DNA from: Welwitschia mirabilis
Taxonomy: Eukaryota; Gnetophyta; Gnetopsida; Welwitschiales
DNA length: 51,190 nucleotides
NCBI GenBank assembly: GCA_051453625.1
Contig: JBOZIK010000001.1
Coordinates: 83,568,001 to 83,619,190, forward strand
Reading direction: 5' to 3'
Shown here one piece after another: positions 36,132 to 46,699 of the stretch. The notes below the pieces were generated by a model, which saw nothing but the letters and a program-made list of their open reading frames with translations, was not told where the DNA came from and did no database searches. A program made the position numbers and the translations under genes. Every line of letters begins with the position of its first letter. The stretch's first letter is position 1.

Positions 36132-36859
36132 TGGTGCTAGTTTTCTTTTCTTCTATCTTAAGATGAAGTTTAAATCCAAATTCTAAAAATCAAATCTTTC
36201 TCTTTCTTTTCTTAAAATTGTAAATTGCATTAAATTTTAGTTAATACAATTTTGAGCTAATGCCCATGTTATTCCTAAGAAAGAAGGATAGCTAATTATA
36301 ACATAGATTTAAATCTAGTCATTGTATTACATAAATCACCTACCCAGGGCCAAAAGATAAGAATGATAAAAACATGAAATTTATAGAGATTCTAAGAAAT
36401 CAGATTTCTACCTTTATGTACAATAATAATAAATTATAGAAGTAAGCTTCAAAAATAATAAATAAATAAGACTTAAAAACATAGTTTTCTTACTTATTAG
36501 GAAGAAGAGTAGAGAAAAGAAATTTGGATTTAGCTTCTTCTTACTACTCTTAAAAGTACAATAGTTGTAACAATCCTTCTTTGAGAGAGATGAATCATTT
36601 ATTATTTTAAGGATCCCTTGCTATTATGCTTTTTCATAATATTATGTTTTGTTTCCTCAAGTTTGTTGCTAAAAGAATTATATCAATAGTATTTTTCCAA
36701 AAATATATTTTAAATAATATTATTGAAATGTCATATGCTTAGGTTTTTTTATCTTCTCCTTATACTAAATCCTTTTTCTAGGATTTCCTTAAATGGTGGC
36801 ATGTAAATGATTAGATATGCATCCTTTAATGGATATCTTATTTTTTATTTTAATATATT
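36132..36859. other. Unassigned AT-rich sequence
   Basis: No recognisable frame. By position it could be leader/internal sequence of the element whose LTR may be 34804-36131. Confidence 0.3.
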
Positions 36860-37412
36860 ATAGACATCTTCAAAAATTATAAACATATTTAAATGTAGTA
36901 GATGTTTTCATCAGGCATAGACATATGTTAATCCAGTCAATATATCTTTAGTTGTGATAGATATATTCATGTATTATAGATGTCTTTAATTTGTGTAGAT
37001 GTCTTTAATATTTATAAAATTTTTATTAATTTTTTATTGTATCTAAGACATCTTATTTTTAATAAACATTTTCTATTGAAATCCTTTAAATCAACTAATA
37101 TTTCTTTAATTTTTTGGAATACATATGCATACTGTGCAGACATCTTTAAGATCTGTAGATATCTTATAATAATTTTTTCTTAATTAAACATAAACATATC
37201 TTCTTCTGTAGATACTTATAAGTATGATAGATGTCTTTACCTTGTGGAGACATCTTCATTATGAACCTCTAAAGCACATCATATAGGCCAATATATTAGT
37301 ACTAGAAATTAACCTTACAAACTTACTAAATGTTTATTGATGTTTTTAATTCTTACATATGTCTTTAGGTATGGTAGACATGTCTAAACTTAGTAAACAT
37401 CTTCTAAACATT
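36860..37412. repeat. Degenerate ~20-bp repeat array with a palindromic AGACATCT core
   Basis: The motif 'tagatgtctttaatttgtg' and variants (tagacatctt, tagatatctt, tagacatatg) recurs at about 36863, 36899, 36918, 36958, 36978, 36998, 37041, 37139, 37157, 37190, 37209, 37231, 37248, 37335, 37357, 37375 and 37396. Local spacing is 17-22 bases in most runs. AGACATCT is the reverse complement of AGATGTCT, so the core reads alike on both strands. No open frame fits. Confidence 0.7.
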
Positions 37413-38198
37413 TTATTAAGAATAAATAAATATAAACATATTAAGGAAATAAAATAATAGTCATAAATACATTTTCAATTATTAACAACTAGCGAGATAC
37501 TTAAAAAACATGTAGCAAAAAAGTAGAAGAAACATAATCATGTTAACTACTTCTTATAGCTAAATTAAGTTCAACTTAATTGTAGAAAAAGTATTTTTTA
37601 AGAACATATCCCTATAAGCCTAAAATACTTACACTTATTTTCTTCTTAGTGGTCTTAATTTATAATTCTAAAATTAATTCTTTTATAATTACAACCTAAC
37701 TAGATGCATACTCCATTTTTTCCTTTCTTGTTTGGCTTTACTTTTCCCTAAAAATCTACCTATAATTACTAGAGTTACATCATCATAAAGTATAATCATC
37801 ATTCTAATAAAAATGATTAATAATTATTTATTTTTCTATCTTATTTTTACTTAAATAAGATAATAACTATTATTATTTTTTCATTCTTAGAGGTTTATCA
37901 TCCTAAGAAGAAATCTATAATATTAAATTCTTAAATATCTTTTATAGATCTTTTCTTAAACCATTTTCTACTTGAATAGTTATAAAAAATATTTTTGTAA
38001 AAACTTTGTGATCTCTAAAATACCTTTGCAATCCCTAAGCGATGATAATAATTAGTTTAATTATAGGACAATAAGATATCCTACTTTACTTATTTTAAAC
38101 TTATACCTAGATAGCCATGGAACATCTTTAAAAGATCACAAATCATAATAAAAGTTAATACATAGCATTTAGATAACCACCAAATCCTTCATCTAACT
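37413..38198. other. Unassigned AT-rich sequence
   Basis: About 0.8 kb between the short-repeat array and the next LTR with nothing I can name. Confidence 0.3.
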
Positions 38199-39314
38199 TG
38201 ATGCAATGCCAAATTGTATGTATTTGATGGGGTGTTATGAGCTATTTTGTAAGAATTTTATATAGGTTTAAATGTAAATATAAGGATTTTGGAGAGCTAA
38301 TGGATGATCACTAAAATACACAACTCTTGAAATATTTATAGGCATTTTAGGCACTTTCTAATGCTCACTGCTTTGAAATAAAATCACTAATTCTAGAGAT
38401 AATTTCTCTTGAGTTAGAAAGCTAAGGAGGACTGGTGTCCCCACTATCATCCCCATGATAGTTAGGACAATAGCCCCACAAATGCCAAAATTGGATGAAA
38501 ACTGAACTAGAAATAGAACCAATAAAAGCCTATTTTCTATGGTTGTTGTTCCCATGATCACTCCCACAAACTTCATGATGACCAATGTAATGTTTGAGCC
38601 ATTATTCCCTTGTTCATCTACATGACAGCAAGAATGACACTTATAATTGCTAGCTGAACTTTGTCTATTCAATTTGTTTCTTTCTACTAATTGAGCACAT
38701 TTTACAACACCTTTTATTAATAGTCTCACTTCTTAACTTGATAAATAGACCCCTCTTCAACTCTTCTGTTCATCTTCATTTGCACTAAACAGTCTCGTGA
38801 TAGGAGATTGAAGGGCTAGAGATTCATCTCATAAGTTGCAGAAAGATGCTTCCTTGATAAAGGGCTATGCATCCTCTATTGAGGCTTGGCTATTTTGTAA
38901 CCCAAATGTTTATTCCATTTAATACAAAACCTTATTTTTATTGTGCATTTTAATTTTATTATATTTTTCTTATGATTTATCTTATCCTTGATCTGGTGAC
39001 AATTTTATTGACAATATAGGTCTTAAGAGTAGCCTTTGTTAAGGCTAAAAAATCTAGTTTTAGATTTATTTTGCATTGCATTTATATTTAGTTGCACTCA
39101 TATAATATTGCATCTTTAATTTTCTATATTATTCCTAAGTTCTAGTTACCATATTCTTTGAAAATCAATTCTCATTTTTCTCTTGTAAGTCTTTTATGGT
39201 TTACAACATTTGAGTCACTTCCATTCATACTAGAGTATGCATTTTGCAATCTATATATTTTAATTAATAGGATTTGGAGTAAGATATAAAGTTACAAAAA
39301 TATGCATTACAACA
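38199..39314 (+). repeat. 5' LTR, Athila/Tat-like family, plus orientation
   Basis: Starts TGATGCAATGCCAAATTG and ends 'catatgcattacaaca'-like at 39314 (1116 bp), with 'gtatttgatggggtgtta' near the start and the shared block at about 38800-38900 ending 'attttgtaaccc'. A primer site follows three bases later. The antisense 123-codon frame at 38358-38729 is inside the LTR and resembles no protein I know, so it is not called as a gene. Confidence 0.85.
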
Positions 39315-39317
39315 TCT

Positions 39318-39335
39318 TGGCACCATTATCGGGGA
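39318..39335 (+). promoter_or_regulatory. Primer binding site, tRNA-Asp type
   Basis: TGGCACCATTATCGGGGA matches the Athila/Tat tRNA-Asp site (TGGCGCCGTTGCCGGGGA) at 15 of 18 positions; the three differences are all C-to-T or G-to-A. This is the best preserved primer site in the window and fixes the family of the related LTRs. Confidence 0.85.
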
Positions 39336-39731
39336 AGGCTACTGAGAAGCATCAGGATTGTTATCATTTAGGTGAGTAAATAAGATTTTTATTTGATTAT
39401 TTATTTAAAAGGAGGAATTTTTAGTTTTTTGGTTTTTAGTTTTTTTCTTTTTTTTTAGTTTTTAATTTTCAATTTTTCAGTTTTTACTTTTTTTGGTTTT
39501 TAGTTTTTATTTTTGGTTTTTTGATTTTTGGTTTTTTTCAGTTTTTTATTTTTTTGGGTTTTTGTTTTAGGTTTTTAGTCTTTCTTAGTTTTTCAATGGC
39601 ATTCTGTCATCCTCTCTGTTATTTCCATGACATTAAAAATAAAAACACAGATTTATAGATTCCTTTCTATTTATAAATTTTTCTTTCAGTTTTTGTTTTA
39701 ATAGTAAAATAGCTATCATCTTTCTTATCAT
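39336..39731 (+). other. Leader of the plus-strand gypsy element with a T-rich repeat
   Basis: Holds a degenerate (GTTTTTA/GTTTTTT)n stretch at about 39410-39600. No gag frame is seen before the N gap, where the copia element interrupts. Confidence 0.6.
39410..39600. repeat. T-rich low-complexity repeat, GTTTTTA-like units
   Basis: Dozens of short units such as 'agtttttt' and 'ggtttttag' in the gypsy leader. Confidence 0.85.
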
Positions 39732-39812
39732 NNNNNNNNNNNNNNNNNNNNNNNNNNNNNNNNNNNNNNNNNNNNNNNNNNNNNNNNNNNNNNNNNNNNN
39801 NNNNNNNNNNNN
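39732..39812. other. Assembly gap, 81 N
   Basis: Run of N at the junction of the gypsy leader and the copia LTR. Confidence 0.98.
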
Positions 39813-39813
39813 T

Positions 39814-41176
39814 TGTTGAATAGAATTCTAAAAATTTAATGAATAATCTCTAAAATATAAATACTTTACTTGAAAAAGAATCACTAAAAACCTTACGCAT
39901 AAAAATGAAAAGTGTTATGAAAAATGAAAACAATAGAAATCACAAAAATATTGATCAGAAGCACACAAGATTTATAGTGGTTTGGGAAAACCTACTACTC
40001 CACTCTTGATTAGATTCTATTTAAGCCTTAGCTAGATTTCCATTAATCTCTTTTAGGTAATGCAAGTTCACTTATAATCTTTACAAACAAACTTTTTCTA
40101 AAGGCTCAGCTCAATCTTTTTCTGAGAAAGTGTGGTAGTGATGACAGTATGTCCAAGTGCATAGGTATCACTCGATATTTAGATCAATGAGAATAATGAA
40201 GCACTTCTATTAAAGATGATATAATATAGCAATAAAGGAGTGCTCTAGATCTAACCTCATATGTAAAGAAACTACAATTGTTTATTTGTCTTTGGTTAGG
40301 AATGCAAAGCCAAATGAGTAAAATGCTCAATCTACAAAATTCAAAAGTTCAACAGAAGGTATAATAGGGATTTTAATCTTAGCTATATATAGTGAAGGAT
40401 TTTTAGGGATTTTATATGTTAAAATGATCTTCTAATGACCATAAAACAACTACATAATGGCTATAAAATTTGTGTTTCCATCACCACTAATCAACCCCTC
40501 AAACGTCCAATCAACCTCTCCTAGTGCCATCACTTAAATAGGTTACCCTAGTAAACTTTTTAATTGATCTAGTTTCTTACAGATTCATGTCCTATCGATC
40601 CCTCAGCATCTGGTCAACTGCTCAGTCATTCACTACATATCTATTTGGTCACTCACTTGGTCTTGATAAAATCCATCTCAGTTTTTCTACATCAGATCTA
40701 GTTGACCCCTCAGAAATCTGGTTGATCCCTTATTGATCGGGTGTGAAGTATTGATGCTTAGTTCTTAAATTTGGTCAACCCCTTAGATGTCTAATCAATC
40801 CCTTGATGATTGGTTAGAAAGTACTAGGTGCATAGTGCTTAACTCATATCAACCCCTTAGATGTCTAGTCGACCCCTTGACAATTAAGAAGTACTAGTTC
40901 TCAGGATTAGAGATTCGATCGACTCCTTTGAAGTCTAGTCAACACCTCTAAATTTAGTTTATTTTTAAGAGTTTGCTTTAGGTGTGGTTAATCCCTTATA
41001 AGTTAATTGACCCCTCAAAAAGGTAAGAAAACTTAATAAGTTTTAGGACCAAAATGTGATAAACATTACTTTAGCTTCTAAGCTGTAAGTGATTAATATT
41101 TTCTACACAAGATATAACAAATTGTGATACATAGAAAATATTACTTTAACATCAATTGGTAAGTAATAATTCAACA
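39814..41176 (-). repeat. 3' LTR of the minus-strand SIRE-like copia element
   Basis: 1363 bp bounded by an 8-bp inverted repeat, TGTTGAAT at 39814-39821 and ATTCAACA at 41169-41176. A polypurine tract lies directly right of it. The block 'tttatagtggtttggg' and repeated motifs like 'gtcgacccctt' (about 40480-41010) are shared with the LTR at 25666-27272. Confidence 0.85.
40480..41010. repeat. Dispersed GTCGACCCC-type repeats in the copia LTR
   Basis: Repeated variants of 'ctagtcgaccccttga' and 'ggtcaaccccttagatgtct', with one pair about 74 bases apart (40779 and 40853). Many copies have C-to-T changes (gatcaatccctt). The same motif family occurs in the copia LTR at 26945-27125. Confidence 0.75.
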
Positions 41177-41188
41177 TTTTTCCCCTTT
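41177..41188 (-). promoter_or_regulatory. Polypurine tract of the copia element
   Basis: The minus strand reads AAAGGGGAAAA directly before the LTR start TGTTGAAT. Confidence 0.8.
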
Positions 41189-41647
41189 AATATTGATGGT
41201 AAAGTTTTTCTTAGTTGAGAAGTTAAAATTCAAAAAAACTGCCCCTCATAAAATGCCTATTAACTTTTGCAAAAATATTAAAACTTTTATATCAAATTAG
41301 ACATTTTGGTAAGACCTTAAATTTTGCTAAAATTTAAAGACAAGTTTAGGTTTCATGGTAGAAAACATTTTAATCATGAATTATTGATTAACCATAAGAT
41401 ATACCAGAAATTTTAGTTCATACTAAAAATGGATGTGCAAAAAAAAATTAAGACATAAATTATAAAGCATAAAAACAAGTGCAATTCTATTACCAAAAGA
41501 GAAATATTATAATAAAAAGTACTCATCAAGAGCAGATAAATTTGAAAGTATTATTAAAAAATAACTAATCCTCCCCCTTTTGATATCAATAAAAAAGGAG
41601 AGAATTATACATAAGCATGAATAAAAAACATAAGCATAGAAAGAGAT
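41189..41647 (-). other. 3' untranslated region of the copia element
   Basis: A-rich sequence between the polypurine tract and the extra ORF; no frame seen. Confidence 0.5.
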
Positions 41648-42701
41648 CTAGTTAGATTCTTCTGCTTTCTCCTCTTTAGATTCTTCTTCAAGATTTTCTT
41701 CTTCTTCCTCTTTCTCTTATTTGGCTACCTTCCATGATGGACTTCTTGCTTTCTCTAAAGTATCAGCAATTTCATACCCAGCTGCAATGAAAGGTTTCTT
41801 CATATGTCTGGTATGAGAGTCAATCCGCCTTAGGTATAAAAGTGTCTCTTCTAGAGAGGCTTACTTAGGAGAAGGAGATTTAGAGGACTTCTTTAATCTA
41901 TCAAAGATATGCATGTGAGACAATGTCATACATCCAATGAGTGACATGGGTTAAAGGATCTTAAGCTTTGAGTAAAAGATCACTAGATAATGACGACACA
42001 TATTAGCAATCAGCCCAAAGTAGGGAAAGCCCTAGTTCTATGATAATTCAACTAAGAAATCATATTTTTTAGTATAATGCCAAGGGAATTAATGGAATAC
42101 TTAATCACTACCAAGTACATCAAATAGGCCCTATAGTTTGAGGCCTTATCATAATAACCCGCCAAAGGAAAAAATTTATAGATAAAAACTAAGTAAAGAA
42201 AATGGTACTTTGGAGTAAGCAAAGAAGTGAAAATAGTATGCTTCTAGCTATGGAAATTATCATAAAGCTCCCTTATGATCTCTGTTTTATTCTCTATGGA
42301 GTCATGAAGTGGCTAAAACTCCTCATAGTCTCCTTCTAAAAAATTAGTAATAGCCACAATGAAGTTTATAGCCACTTTTATCCTCTTTCCTGAAGTAAGG
42401 GTTTAAAGGATTTTAGTGTCAACATTGTAAGAAGAATTATACTAGAATATTCTGGTAAGGAAAGAATAAGCTAAACCTTAAGCATCAAGAAAATAAAATA
42501 GATCCTGATCTTGCAAAAGTTGAATCACATCTTTGAGATCCGTAAACTCTGAAGTAATGACAGATCTTTTCTGCCACATAAGTTTCTTCTTAAACTTCTC
42601 AAAGAACTTTTTCAAAGCATATTCAGATATTTCTTAGTATAGATAAGAAGGATCTCTACCTGCAACCTCCTTAATCCTTTGTTAAAGATCCCTTTAGCCA
42701 T
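41648..42701 (-). pseudogene. Extra ORF downstream of copia pol (plant transposon-protein-like), decayed
   Basis: A minus-strand reading frame of about 350 codons can be followed from ATG 42701 (MAKGIFNKGLRRLQ), through one early frameshift and about ten stops, to a natural-looking end ESN-stop at 41648. The middle reads FFEKFKKKLMWQKRSVITSE, and later YLVFIYKFFPLAGYYDKASN then YLMYLVVIKYSINSLGIILK. The pattern of aromatic residues, then Y-x-I and S-I-N-x-G-x-I-I, resembles the putative plant transposon protein family (PF20167) from memory. The C-terminus is a strongly acidic EEEEE/EEKAEE tail. It lies between RNase H and the 3' LTR, on the same strand, where SIRE-type elements may carry an env-like ORF; I see no signal peptide or transmembrane helix. 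Function unknown. Confidence 0.6.
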
Positions 42702-43100
42702 TGCAATTACATAATAGGATCTTGAAGATAAGAAAAATCCAGAAAAAGCATTAGATCTAAAAGAGACAGGTGGCTAGAAAATAATGAAAAGGGTTTGGGC
42801 TTTACTTGCTTTTATAGAGAAGGACAATTAGGTTGATTTTAAGAAAGAAATTAAGTCCATCAATGATCCTTTCACACTGTAATCCTATAGGTCTGGTTAA
42901 CTAATTTGAATTCTAAATGACCCATTGAGATGCGGGCCTACAACACTATAAGGGTCCAGGTAACCAAGCTTTCATGTTAGTCGACTGATCACCTCTAGTC
43001 AACTAAATAATAGATATAGTTTACTATCTTACAATCCACTAGAGGATGGTAATATAATCCCTAGTTCATTCTGAAGATGAATAAAATTATTGAAATTCAG
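42702..43100 (-). other. Spacer between RNase H and the extra ORF of the copia element
   Basis: Contains a few GTCGAC/GTCAAC motifs like those in the LTR (about 42890-43020); no frame. Confidence 0.45.
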
Positions 43101-43577
43101 GGCTAAAAGTATCTGCTAGTTGATGATCTGTACTACCAAAATTCATAATAATGTTTCCTTTTTCAACTTGATTTCTTAAAAAGTGATGTATTAGTTCAAT
43201 GTTTTTAGTTTTAGAATACTAAATAAGATTTTTAAAAATATTTATAGCACTATTATTATCATAAAGAATAGAAACTTATTCAAAATTTACATTAAAGTCC
43301 TTTAGCATTTCCTTCATCCAAAGGAGATAAGCACAATAATGCCCTACTACAATATACTCAACTTTTGCTGTTGAAAGGGATATTGAATTTTTTCTTTTTA
43401 CTTGTTCATTATACTAAGCATGATCTTAATAGAAAATGATTTTTACTTATACTCTTCCTATCGTCCTTCCATGCAATCTGCATAACTAAAACCTACAAGC
43501 TCAAAGGATGTCTCTGTAGGATACCATAAGTTATAATCACATATGCTTTTTAGATATCTAATTATTCTTTTTATTGC
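43100..43577 (-). pseudogene. Copia RNase H domain, decayed
   Basis: The minus strand gives ICDYNLWYPTETSFELVGFS (about 43490-43550), the usual start of the copia RNase H domain. It then follows VEYIVVG, YCAYLLWMKEMLKDFNVNFE and FLRNQVEKGNI to about 43150. The DADWAG-type motif is changed (SYADCMEG). It would degrade the RNA strand during reverse transcription. Stops are present. It is adjacent to the RT fragment at 43578-44420 in the normal order. Confidence 0.85.
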
Positions 43578-44859
43578 TTATAAGTGTGATTCTTTTGATT
43601 TGGTTTTGTATCTTGCACAAACACCAATACTAAACATAATATCTAGTCTACTTGTAATCAAATATAATAACCTTCTAATCATACTCCTATAAAGCTTCTG
43701 ATCTACTAATTTTTCACTTTCATCTAAACTAACTTTACAAGATGTTGACATTGGAGTATCAGTTATTTTAGCATTTTCTAATCTAAAACATTTGATTAAA
43801 TCTTTTTCATATTTTAGATTGAAAAATAAATATTTCATTCTTTGTTTGCTTAATCTGTAAACTAAGAAACATTTTCACTTCATAAGCATGCTCATTTCAA
43901 AATGTATTATCATAGGTGTTGCAAATTCTTTTGATAACCCTTTATTAGAGAATCCAAATATGACATCATTCACATAAATTTGTATTATCATAAATCCCTT
44001 TTTCAAATTCTTAACAAGTAAAGTCTTGTCTACCATTCCACAAACATAATCATTACCATTTAAAAAAGTGTTTAACTTTTCATACCAAGCTCTTGGAGCG
44101 AGCTTTATACAAAGCTTTCTTAACTCTATAAACATGATTACATTTATAAGGATCAATAAAACCTTATAGATTCTCTACATAAACATCTTCATTTAAGGTA
44201 CCATTTAAAAATATATTCTTTACATTCATTTTTTACACTTTAAAATTTTTAAAGGCTACAAATGATAAAAACATTCGCATGCTATTAAGCCTTACAACTG
44301 GAGCAAATGTATTACCTACATCAATGCCTTCTATTTGGTTGTAGCCTTGTGCTACTAATATTGCCTTGTTTTTAATGATATTATTTTCTTCATCACATTT
44401 ATTTATAAAAATCAACTTGGTCCCAAAAACATTTTTATCCTTTAGCCTTTCTACAAGTCTCCAAACATAATTTCTCTTTAACCATTGTATTCCATCTTAC
44501 CTTTCCATCATCCATTCCTCATGATTTTTGGCTTCTTCAAACTTTTTGGGCTCTATGTTTAAAATAAAATAAACATGAGCACATAATTATTTATAGAATA
44601 TATTGTATTTATTTTAATCAAATTCTCTAATAAAAGATTTTAATGTGTGATCTTTTAACTCTTTGAACTTTTTCAATATGCTTTCTTTTGTAAGAGCTTC
44701 ATTATTTTTAGTAGTCACTTCATTAATTGTGGGGACACTTGTAGGTATGACATCTTCTTCATCTGAACAATTTGGTCTTATTTTAATCTCATTAATTTAC
44801 ACCTTGATTTACTCTTTTACTATTAAACATCTCTTGTTAAAAGCTCACTATGCTCTACT
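43578..44859 (-). pseudogene. Copia reverse transcriptase region, copy A, catalytic residue lost
   Basis: Three open minus-strand pieces fit SIRE-like copia RT. 44233-44415 reads NKAILVAQGYNQIEGIDVGN and TFAPVVRLNSMRMFLSF (N-terminal RT block). 43875-44156 reads LAPRAWYEKLNTFLN and QIYVNDVIFGFSNKGLSKEF, where the catalytic YVDD box is YVND (43965-43976), so the first catalytic Asp is Asn. 43578-43838 reads PMSTSCKVSLDESEKLVDQK and LYRSMIRRLLYLITSRLDIM. Upstream, 44420-44859 is linker towards integrase. This stretch duplicates 44960-45508 across the N gap. Confidence 0.9.
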
Positions 44860-44959
44860 NNNNNNNNNNNNNNNNNNNNNNNNNNNNNNNNNNNNNNNNN
44901 NNNNNNNNNNNNNNNNNNNNNNNNNNNNNNNNNNNNNNNNNNNNNNNNNNNNNNNNNNN
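44860..44959. other. Assembly gap, exactly 100 N, with related sequence on both sides
   Basis: Sequence right of the gap (44960-45508) is a diverged copy of sequence left of it (about 44291-44859). Confidence 0.98.
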
Positions 44960-45510
44960 CTTACAACTGGATCAAATGTATTACCTACATCAATGCCTTC
45001 TATTTGGTTGTAGACTTGTGCTACTAATCTTTCTTTGTTTTTAATGCATTATTTTCTTCATCACATTTGTATCAATGATATTTTTATCTTTTTATCATTC
45101 TACAAGCTTCCAAACATCATTTCTTTTAAATTGTTGTAATTCATCTTACATATCATCCATTCTTCATGGGATACAACTTCTTTAAATTTCTTAGGTTCTA
45201 TTTCATATATATAACAAATGTGGGCATAAAATTTATTCATAGAACTCTTTTTCTTTATCTTTGAGCTAACTTCTCTCATAATAGATCCTAAAGGATGATA
45301 TTTTAGATCTTTGAACCTTTTACTTATGACTTCTTTTGTAGGAGCTTCTTCATTTTCAGTAGATACTACATTAGTTATGGGGTTGCTTGGATATATGTCT
45401 TCTTCAACATTTAAAAAAAAATCCTTGTGTCAACATTATCAATTTGCATATTTATTGATTCTTCTATAGTTAAACTTTTCTTATTAAAGATAGGATAAGC
45501 TCTACTTCTA
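44960..45510 (-). pseudogene. Copia RT N-terminal/linker region, copy B
   Basis: A diverged second copy of 44291-44859: 'acatcaatgccttctatttg' is identical in both, with substitutions and small indels around it. It is continuous with the integrase to its right, so copy B and not copy A is attached to the gag-integrase half. Confidence 0.85.
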
Positions 45511-46250
45511 GTTGAATAACCTAAAAATATAGATTCATTAACTTTAGATTCAAATTTACTTAAATATTCTCTATCTTTTAGCATATAACATTTACTTCTA
45601 AAGACTTTAAATAAATATTAGATTAAATCCCTTTCCATAGCTCATATGCATTTTATCCATATGGGGTCTAAGATAAACTCTGTTAATAATATAACATGCA
45701 GTGCTAACAACCTCAGCCTAAAATGATTTTGGAATCTCCTTATTATTTAACATAGTTCATGCTATTTCTTGGAAGACTCTGTTCTTTCTTTCAGCAATAC
45801 CATTTTGTTGTGGTATTTCAGGGGCTAAAAATTGGTGATTAATTCCATTATTAATGTAAGACTTCTTAAGTAAGTGATTCTCAAATTCACCACTATAATC
45901 ACTTCTTATTTTCTATATGGTATACCATTTTTCATTTTGAATCTTATTGCATATTTTAACTCAATATTTGTAAGTTTTAGATTTATTTGAAAAATGTACA
46001 ACCCATTTATATCTAGAGAAATTATCAATCATACTAAGAAAATAGAATTTATCACCTAAACTTTGAGTTTTAGTGGGATCTACCAAGTCCATATGAATGA
46101 GATCTAATGGCATAGTTGTGAAACTTAATTTTTACTTTCATGTGAAGTTCTTATTTGTTTTCTCTTTTGGCATGCATCACATAAATCATGTTTTTTGACA
46201 TTTATTTTAGAAATAACTTTTATAATGTTTTTACAAATAGTCATTTTTAA
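45511..46250 (-). pseudogene. Copia integrase domain, decayed
   Basis: Minus strand: HMDLVDPTKTQSLGDKFYFL then SMIDNFSRYKWVVHF (first catalytic Asp region, about 45990-46100), IRSDYSGEFENHLLKK (second Asp, about 45870-45920), APEIPQQNGIAERKNRVFQE (catalytic Glu, about 45765-45830), and CYIINRVYLRPH near 45660-45700. All three acidic catalytic residues survive. A GAG-preIntegrase/zinc part should lie at 46150-46500 and is seen only in fragments. Stops occur throughout, so it is not functional. Confidence 0.9.
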
Positions 46251-46479
46251 TTAATTGTAATTAACATGACTTAATTGTTTATGCCAAATCTCTTCTTAAC
46301 ATGAGAAAAATAACAAGGAGAAAATGATTGATCTATACAATAAGATTGTCTATTCTATTTGCTTTAAGGATAACATCATTTATTTTACCATGTAAAATTT
46401 CACATTTAGACCTGTCAAAAAAGACCTTATAACCTTTGTCACAAATTTTTCTTTCAATACCTTTGATTTTTTCTCTTAC

Positions 46480-46610
46480 ATTATTGCCAAAAGTAACTTA
46501 TCCTCTATTAAAGTTTCTTAACTATTTGAATCTAGATTTGTCTCCCATTATATGTCTTGAGCATCCACCATCCAAATACTAGCTATTGCAATTTAAAACC
46601 TTGAAAGCTA
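46480..46610 (-). pseudogene. Copia protease active-site region
   Basis: The minus strand reads S*YLDGGCSRHIMGDKSRFK, the copia protease signature. The active-site Asp-Ser-Gly is Asp-Gly-Gly and the preceding Trp codon is TAG. The following GNNVREKIKGIERKICDKGY continues the domain. Confidence 0.85.
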
Positions 46611-46699
46611 TCTAAATTAAGAGACTTTTTAAATCATTAGCTTTCACTCACTTAGTCCTTTTAGACTTATGTGATATACCTCCTTTTGAAATATATTTA

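Noticed and set aside
36980-37183. 67-codon plus-strand frame
   Set aside because: Lies in the degenerate short-repeat array; composition follows the repeat, not a protein.
36860-37412. CRISPR-like array
   Set aside because: Repeats are only ~20 bp, degenerate and without unique spacers of constant length; the window is plant nuclear DNA.
38358-38729. 123-codon open frame on the minus strand
   Set aside because: It is antisense inside an LTR, its homologues in other LTRs are not open in the same frame, and it matches no family I know.
38199-39314. Possible solo LTR
   Set aside because: A primer site and leader follow directly, so it is a 5' LTR of an interrupted element.
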